64,000 nt of DNA from Spirochaetia bacterium (GTDB lineage Bacteria > Spirochaetota > Leptospiria > Leptospirales > Leptonemataceae), in NCBI GenBank assembly GCA_021413825.1, contig JAIOPQ010000063.1, positions 33,897 through 97,896 on the forward strand, read 5' to 3'. Positions 60,201 through 64,000 of this stretch are shown piece by piece. Under the pieces are notes generated by a model that was not told where the DNA came from, did not search any database, and saw nothing but the letters and a program-made list of their open reading frames with translations. Position 1 is the first letter of the stretch. Each line of letters begins with the position of its first letter. The translations under genes and the position numbers were made by a program.

Positions 60201-63112
60201 TCATTGATCGTGCAAGTAACGAGCTGTATACGTACTGGGGAAAACATCCCGGAGAAATAGGCCAGGAGGAGATCGATTTTTTCGCCCGATTGCGCATTCC
60301 TATGAATGAGTATGGGGGCACAATGATGCAAACGGTCATACGCAAGGTTCCATTGCATATTCCTGATTTATCGAAAATACGCGGGCGAACCATAGTGAAC
60401 GCGCTGGATGGACATATCTACAAAATCACACGAACCGATATTCAAATCCAGAGCAACTCAACCTTCAGGGGCTTGCTGCAAATACCCCTGGTCCTAAATG
60501 ACGATGTGATTGGGATCTTGAATGTGGCGAGATTTAACCGCACCCTTGAAATGTCTCCGGATGAAATTCGACGGCTACTCGCTTTCAGTCAGCAAATCAC
60601 GGGTGCCCTCAATAATGCGATCCTAATTGATCAGGTCCGTACGCGCGGCGAAATTGCAGACCAGGCGCGGGCCGATTTTCAAGCGCTAGCCGATCTCTCC
60701 CGCGAAGCCAGCCAGAACCCAGAAATCGAATCAATCATCGAGAGCGTTCACAAATTCTGCAGTGCGCGGTTTGGCACGGAATTCATTGCACTCTTCCAGG
60801 TCTCACCGGACGAAACAGAACTTGAAGTTCGTCATATTGTTGATCCAGGAAATCGCATCACCGGCACAGCACGGGCTCTTGATTTTAAAGCCATACGCCT
60901 TCCTCTTATTGCAAGCAGCGGGAGCTTGTTTCGCACTTACCAGCGAATGAAGACCGTCTATCTGCGCAAAATCAAACCAGGTTGGCTGAGGTCAGAGTAC
61001 GACCGCCAGATAGTGGACCTACTGCAATTTGAAAGTTTTGTGCACGTTCCATTGCTAACAGATGGCAAGACCATTGGAATACTTGCACTGACTGCCTGGA
61101 AGGATATGGGGCTCACTAAACAGGATCTTGAGTTGTTGCAGGCAATGGCCGATCAAGTTGCGGGTGCCGTGCGCAGCGCGCAGCAAATGAAAGAGATAAT
61201 CAGGGCGCGTGCCGGCGCAGAACGGGCACGTATGCGGGCTGAGGTAGCGCGGGCGGAATCTGAAATTGCCCAGGTGGAAGCAGAGCGCCAGCGGCGAGGC
61301 ACGCAGAAACTGAATGAAATATCAAGAGCGCTTAACGCTACTACGGATCTACAAGAAGTCTCGGCCCGCATGCTTGAGCATTTGCGGAACGAGTATTCAA
61401 TAGAGTCCTGCCTTCTAATGTTACCCGATCAATCAACCGGCATATTACGTCCGAGCATTCTGATTGGTCCAGCCAGAGAGCTAGAGATAGGACGGACGCT
61501 GCAGATTCCTGTTGGGCCGGAAGGGGGAATGGTCCGCCGCGCTTTTGAAAGAAAGAAACCGCTGTTTGTTAAGGTCGGTGGCGCAAGGGATATTTTTCGC
61601 ATCCCCTATCCGGGAATGGATACGGACAAAGATTTTATTCAGAGGCTGGGTCTTGAATGGTTCCTGATTCTGCCGCTGGTTGTCCAGGGTAGGGCCATCG
61701 GGGCTCTTATGTGCACGTCATATGAAAAATCAGGGGGCTTGCGTTCGCACCAGGTGGCCGAGATTGGAGCGTTTGCGGATCAGATTGCAGGTGCCGTATA
61801 TTCATCCAACCTGATGAGTGAAGTCGATGCGTCACGCAAAGAGGCTGAGAAGGCGCGCGCTGACACGGAAGTGCTCGCTGAGCTGGCGCGCCAGGCCAAT
61901 CAAGCCGTTGATCTGAGCGGTGTACTCGGTGCGCTGACTAATATAATTCGCGCACGCTTTGGTGCCGATGGTCTCGGGCTACTCACAGTCAATACGGAGC
62001 TAAATCAACTTGAGCTCACAAGCTGCGTTCGCGGTGGAGTAATTGAGCCCCTCGAAACCACGCCAGCTAACTTCCGTATTCTTCCCCTGGTCCCGGAAAC
62101 CGGTTCGCTCTTTCAGATATGGAAAAAGAAACGTTCTTTCTATTCCAATCGCATCAGCCAGCGCTGGCTTGAGGGTTCTCCCATGGACGCCGCGATTGCT
62201 GAGTACTGGAATATGAAATGGCTCATGGAGATCCCGCTGCTTCTGGACGACAAGGTAGTGGCACTTCTCACACTCTCAGGACCGGATGAAAATAGACTAA
62301 GTCGAGCCGACATTCAGTTCTGTGAACGACTTGCGTCGCAGGTTGCGGGTGCCGTGCGGGCTCTGCAATTGCTCGACGCAAGCGTACTGGCGCGAAACGA
62401 GTCGGATCGATTGCTCGCAAATATTTTACCTGCTACAATCGCAGAAGAACTGAAACACAGAGGCAGCGTTGAACCACTGTTTTACGATTCGGTTTCCGTT
62501 TTGTTTACTGACTTTGTGGGATTTACACGGGCATCTGAAAATTTATTACCTGACGAACTTGTCGCAGAGCTCGATGGCTGCTTCAGCCAGTTCGATGCAG
62601 TGGTAGCAAGAAACAACATGGAGAAGCTCAAAACCATTGGTGATTCTTACATGTGCGCTGCAGGATTGCCGCAAATTAGAAACACCCATGCGATAGATGC
62701 TTGCCTCACAGCCCTTGAGTTTCGTGACTTCATGCTTACTGCGCAGCAAATCAAATCATCGCTTGGAATGGAGTTCTGGCAAGTGCGCATTGGAATTCAT
62801 TCTGGATCGGTCACGGCCGGCGTAATTGGCACGAACAAATTCGCGTACGATATCTGGGGCGATACTGTAAATACTGCTAGCAGAATGGAATCATCGGGTG
62901 AGCCCGGGAAAGTAAATATTTCCGGCGACACCTACAATCTTGTGAAAGATTTTTTCGACTGCGAGTATCGCGGCAAAGTCAAAGCCAAGGGCAAGGGCGA
63001 AGTCGATATGTATTTTCTGCAGCGAATCAAACCGGAACTATCCGCAGACGACGTTGGGCTAATGCCAAACGCCAAATTCGAAGTGATGCGGATGGGTCTG
63101 GAATCGATCTGA
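57200..63112 (+). CDS. 1970-residue chimera: sensor, degenerate histidine kinase, second membrane block, five GAF domains, cyclase (array gene 4)
   Basis: ATG 57200 has AGGGG 7 nt upstream and begins a lipoprotein-type signal (ILFSQC, Cys22). Order: GH2-N-like sandwich (about 30-170; MDADETFLNGIRIG); seven helices (185-385); a degenerate HisKA (390-457) in which the His-box His reads Gln (NVTQMLIAPAGAIL) and a HATPase remnant (475-575) without N or G1 boxes; a second block of about five helices (585-745); five GAF domains (765-935, 960-1145, 1160-1335, 1370-1545, 1560-1725) joined by coiled coils; and a class III cyclase (1735-1950) with FTDFVGFT, LKTIGDSYM and GDTVNTASRMES intact. It looks like a fusion of a dead sensor kinase to a membrane GAF-cyclase. 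It is last in the coupled array; the cyclase part is paralogous to 20143-21459. Confidence 0.93.
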   Translation: MFNYRPMIRLAMVCIWILFSQCSPGPGTQEIDLTGEWTINFSDRPEFKDPAFNGGTWQKIAVPSNWSDLKEHSGIAWYRKSFNVPPGFLKDSRAIALAVMDADETFLNGIRIGSAGSMTDSNDHAYAFRRIYPIPRELIVEGQNLLAVRVRPLSNQGAGLRQGNVILGDLHELENSRTLTELRQISLSAVYVAVGLYFLLFFLRLPRIRAHIFFSAFCLMLAAYLLLRAPLIPEYVGLFAAKRVEYILLYLLPIPFMLFWRAMFQMKRRWFIPPYYAMLASFVYFPISSNSIPLWSKMLGYWYVAMIPAVAVILFTLIKNAYRGNNEARILLGGTLVFTAAILNDVLEDRSLIRTARVVDFGFLAFVSCMAVSLIRSFVALQRQSEETLLRLTEVDQLKERLVSNVTQMLIAPAGAILSAASSLDVKHRVPASDYAELYNHGAELNRALDDVLLLSRIQSGVEAQAMRPIGKAELARIFPGVSFPAESRILATEALLRALHDSISVAGHLIRYESGGGLSIRVSSHQNDGHSRTIDDSLQQAVVTGLGGSIFRTSDGGRVIRVPEAKSVTPWSMESATSIRKTAFIRPVWSLLASGIYLGIGQPILAGLQSVHFIWSTVLLFQVWRSKTDGRAPTSSAVRTALDVIAVSIGLYASGGMDSPVVLALAIPVVFSSLGKFAWRGPLGAILGALLITSSEILTSYGIVPDLNILGKGSTPTQLWQIAITGILILGALLSLAIAAHRLYVAQADAREAAEAERRKSEKTTEFSRKLYSTTDFSNLIESIVSYLQSEFGIDSLILLLPEPETSDLVTAKVFTAALLNEQVVNAGRGLRIPPAPNGGLIRRVFERQKPLFLRVKGETDIFRRPYPGIEMDKALVEAAQFDWVLLVPMVVQGNSIGIILCTSYEHPKGLTRDELSAVYGFCSQVAGAVHGANVLNQIRTEKDRAEAMSRDAEIARNEYEELNEFARLLNSSSGLSGIFDKICDRLSVAANVDTVWLSLIDRASNELYTYWGKHPGEIGQEEIDFFARLRIPMNEYGGTMMQTVIRKVPLHIPDLSKIRGRTIVNALDGHIYKITRTDIQIQSNSTFRGLLQIPLVLNDDVIGILNVARFNRTLEMSPDEIRRLLAFSQQITGALNNAILIDQVRTRGEIADQARADFQALADLSREASQNPEIESIIESVHKFCSARFGTEFIALFQVSPDETELEVRHIVDPGNRITGTARALDFKAIRLPLIASSGSLFRTYQRMKTVYLRKIKPGWLRSEYDRQIVDLLQFESFVHVPLLTDGKTIGILALTAWKDMGLTKQDLELLQAMADQVAGAVRSAQQMKEIIRARAGAERARMRAEVARAESEIAQVEAERQRRGTQKLNEISRALNATTDLQEVSARMLEHLRNEYSIESCLLMLPDQSTGILRPSILIGPARELEIGRTLQIPVGPEGGMVRRAFERKKPLFVKVGGARDIFRIPYPGMDTDKDFIQRLGLEWFLILPLVVQGRAIGALMCTSYEKSGGLRSHQVAEIGAFADQIAGAVYSSNLMSEVDASRKEAEKARADTEVLAELARQANQAVDLSGVLGALTNIIRARFGADGLGLLTVNTELNQLELTSCVRGGVIEPLETTPANFRILPLVPETGSLFQIWKKKRSFYSNRISQRWLEGSPMDAAIAEYWNMKWLMEIPLLLDDKVVALLTLSGPDENRLSRADIQFCERLASQVAGAVRALQLLDASVLARNESDRLLANILPATIAEELKHRGSVEPLFYDSVSVLFTDFVGFTRASENLLPDELVAELDGCFSQFDAVVARNNMEKLKTIGDSYMCAAGLPQIRNTHAIDACLTALEFRDFMLTAQQIKSSLGMEFWQVRIGIHSGSVTAGVIGTNKFAYDIWGDTVNTASRMESSGEPGKVNISGDTYNLVKDFFDCEYRGKVKAKGKGEVDMYFLQRIKPELSADDVGLMPNAKFEVMRMGLESI

Positions 63113-63127
63113 AAGCTTTGTGAATCC

Positions 63128-63556
63128 TCAAGGCTCAGCGGAGGCCGGCGCGGCTGTTGATCTCATTTTACGCGGCCCCACGATCAGCACATAAATCAGC
63201 GATAACGAGGCGATAATAATCAAAGAAGGTGCCACCGTCGCGAGCACATTTGGAGTTCCACGGAAATGATGGAGCGACGTTAAAACCACAGCGACTATGG
63301 AATTGGGCAAAAGGAAAGCCAGAACGAATCGCATGAGCGCAGTTTTAGCCAGAGCAAACATATATTCCATAATAACTGTGTACAAGAACGCGTTGATAAT
63401 GGTAAAACTGCCCTGCGTAATTGCAGCTTTCTCGGCGGCTATGGCGCCGTGAGCAAGATTCACATAGTAGGCCCAGGTTGACCATAATGCAGTGAAGAAC
63501 AAACCAGTTAAGATTCCCCTGGTCAGTATCTTTTTCAAAGTGTAATGTTCATTCAT
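63128..63556 (-). CDS. Small four-helix membrane protein, TetR-linked
   Basis: A 142-residue membrane protein with about four helices (near 10-32, 48-70, 75-98, 108-130). It starts at ATG 63556, behind GAGGGG; an in-frame ATG at 63580 is possible. No family assigned. It is divergent from a TetR gene and shares with it a 36-bp palindrome at 63595-63630, so it is probably repressed by that TetR protein and may take part in export of, or resistance to, the TetR ligand. Confidence 0.72.
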   Translation of the reverse strand: MNEHYTLKKILTRGILTGLFFTALWSTWAYYVNLAHGAIAAEKAAITQGSFTIINAFLYTVIMEYMFALAKTALMRFVLAFLLPNSIVAVVLTSLHHFRGTPNVLATVAPSLIIIASLSLIYVLIVGPRKMRSTAAPASAEP

Positions 63557-63594
63557 ATCCCCTCTTTTGAGCGCACTCATTGAACGCTCTACTG

Positions 63595-63630
63595 CTTGAC
63601 ACCGTACATAACACTATGTATGTTGTCAAG
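63595..63630. promoter_or_regulatory. 36-bp palindromic operator overlapping divergent promoter elements
   Basis: Arms CTTGACACCGTACATA (63595-63610) and TATGTATGTTGTCAAG (63615-63630) are complementary at 14 of 16 positions around ACAC. On the plus strand it contains TTGACA (63596-63601) and, 17 nt later, TATGTT (63619-63624). The mirrored TTGACA lies on the minus strand. It abuts the TetR ATG at 63631. This is the expected geometry for an autoregulatory TetR operator. Confidence 0.75.
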
Positions 63631-64000
63631 ATGAACCGAACTCCAACCGGACGTAAGCCCCGCAATAAAGTTAGCGTACGTGACCGGCTGGAAAATACTG
63701 CGAATTCGCTGTTTTCGCGACACGGCTATGCGGTTACTGCTGTGCGAGACATTATGCAAGAAGCTGGCGTTGTGCCGCGCAGCTTTTACGACACCTTTGA
63801 ATCTAAAAAGGATCTTGGACTCATCTTCCTTCGTCATAAAGAAGAAGAAAGCATGCAGGATCTTAAGTCCTTGATGGCCCAGTATCCAGAGCCACGGCAA
63901 CTCTTTCGCGCCTGGGTGCTTGCCAAAAAACGACAGATCAAACGCGGGGAATTCTTTGGCTGTCCGTTCCTGCGTTTCGCGCTGCAGATGCCGGAAAATG
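63631..64000 (+). CDS. TetR/AcrR-family regulator, 3' end outside window
   Basis: The first 123 residues of a TetR regulator, running off the right edge. The HTH (about 17-65) reads LENTANSLFSRHGYAVTAV, then I-M-Q-E-A-G-V-V-P-R-S-F-Y-D-T-F and K-K-D-L, the canonical F-x-x-K-x-x-L. The ligand domain follows (FRAWVLAKKRQIKRGEFFG...). ATG 63631 follows the palindrome with no Shine-Dalgarno; with the -10 at 63619-63624 the message would begin at or next to the start codon. It most likely represses itself and the divergent membrane protein gene. Confidence 0.93.
   Translation, partial: MNRTPTGRKPRNKVSVRDRLENTANSLFSRHGYAVTAVRDIMQEAGVVPRSFYDTFESKKDLGLIFLRHKEEESMQDLKSLMAQYPEPRQLFRAWVLAKKRQIKRGEFFGCPFLRFALQMPEN

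Overview
The window looks like chromosomal DNA of a Gram-negative spirochaete of the order Leptospirales (Leptospira/Leptonema/Turneriella-like). This assignment is an inference from gene content: five sensor proteins with the extracellular-domain plus seven-helix (7TMR-DISM) architecture, further seven-helix relatives, four class III nucleotidyl cyclases, spirochaete-style lipoprotein signals and a TonB-dependent outer-membrane receptor. I see no rRNA, CRISPR array, insertion sequence or phage module, and only one tRNA gene (Asn).

Layout. 0-4.4 kb: the end of a divergent beta-ketoacyl synthase gene, translationally coupled to a membrane protein with a C-terminal Fis-type helix-turn-helix; a pirin; an AraC remnant; two small unknowns. 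4.5-8.7 kb: a DISM/SpoIIE phosphatase and a PAS-PAS-GGDEF-EAL protein. 8.9-11.7 kb: a leftward set of DUF2892 protein, ECF sigma factor, small acidic protein and secreted transglutaminase-like protein. 11.7-16.8 kb: secreted lipase-like hydrolase with a structured leader, a divergent AraC/NmrA-type reductase pair, a CmpB-like membrane protein and a metallophosphatase. 16.8-21.5 kb: two membrane adenylate cyclases flanking a HipA_2-like kinase/DUF3037 pair. 21.5-24.8 kb: a cobalamin riboswitch, a BtuB-like TonB receptor and an overlapping beta-propeller-like lipoprotein gene, a vitamin B12 uptake operon reminiscent of Bacteroides BtuB/BtuG. 24.8-32.2 kb: aldo/keto reductase, DISM histidine kinase, STAS protein, GT-C-like membrane protein and a cyclic-nucleotide-binding patatin phospholipase.

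32.3-42.9 kb is a defence island beginning just after tRNA-Asn: an AAA ATPase/DUF4276 pair on the plus strand, then on the minus strand a tightly packed hsdM - DUF262/DUF1524 - hsdS - hsdR operon, i.e. a type I restriction system with a GmrSD-like gene inserted. 43-51.2 kb holds a Lon-family protease (with a possible leader peptide and hairpin), a DksA/TraR-type zinc-finger protein, a LamG fragment, an FMN reductase, small secreted proteins, a third cyclase, a secreted protein with an internal duplication, an SRPBCC protein and a single-domain response regulator.

51.4-63.1 kb is the most striking part: four consecutive, translationally coupled sensor genes. Three are histidine kinases. The fourth encodes a 1970-residue lipoprotein-like chimera: extracellular beta-sandwich, seven helices, a kinase core that has lost its phospho-acceptor His, a second membrane block, five GAF domains in an A-B-C-A'-C' order, and a cyclase. 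The divergent response regulator next to it is a plausible partner. The window ends with a small membrane protein gene and a TetR gene that share a 36-bp operator-like palindrome overlapping promoter elements.

Functionally the region is dominated by envelope sensing wired to cAMP (four cyclases, one protein with two cNMP-binding domains), phosphorelay (four active kinases, one receiver), c-di-GMP (one dual-domain protein) and possible partner switching (SpoIIE phosphatase, STAS protein).
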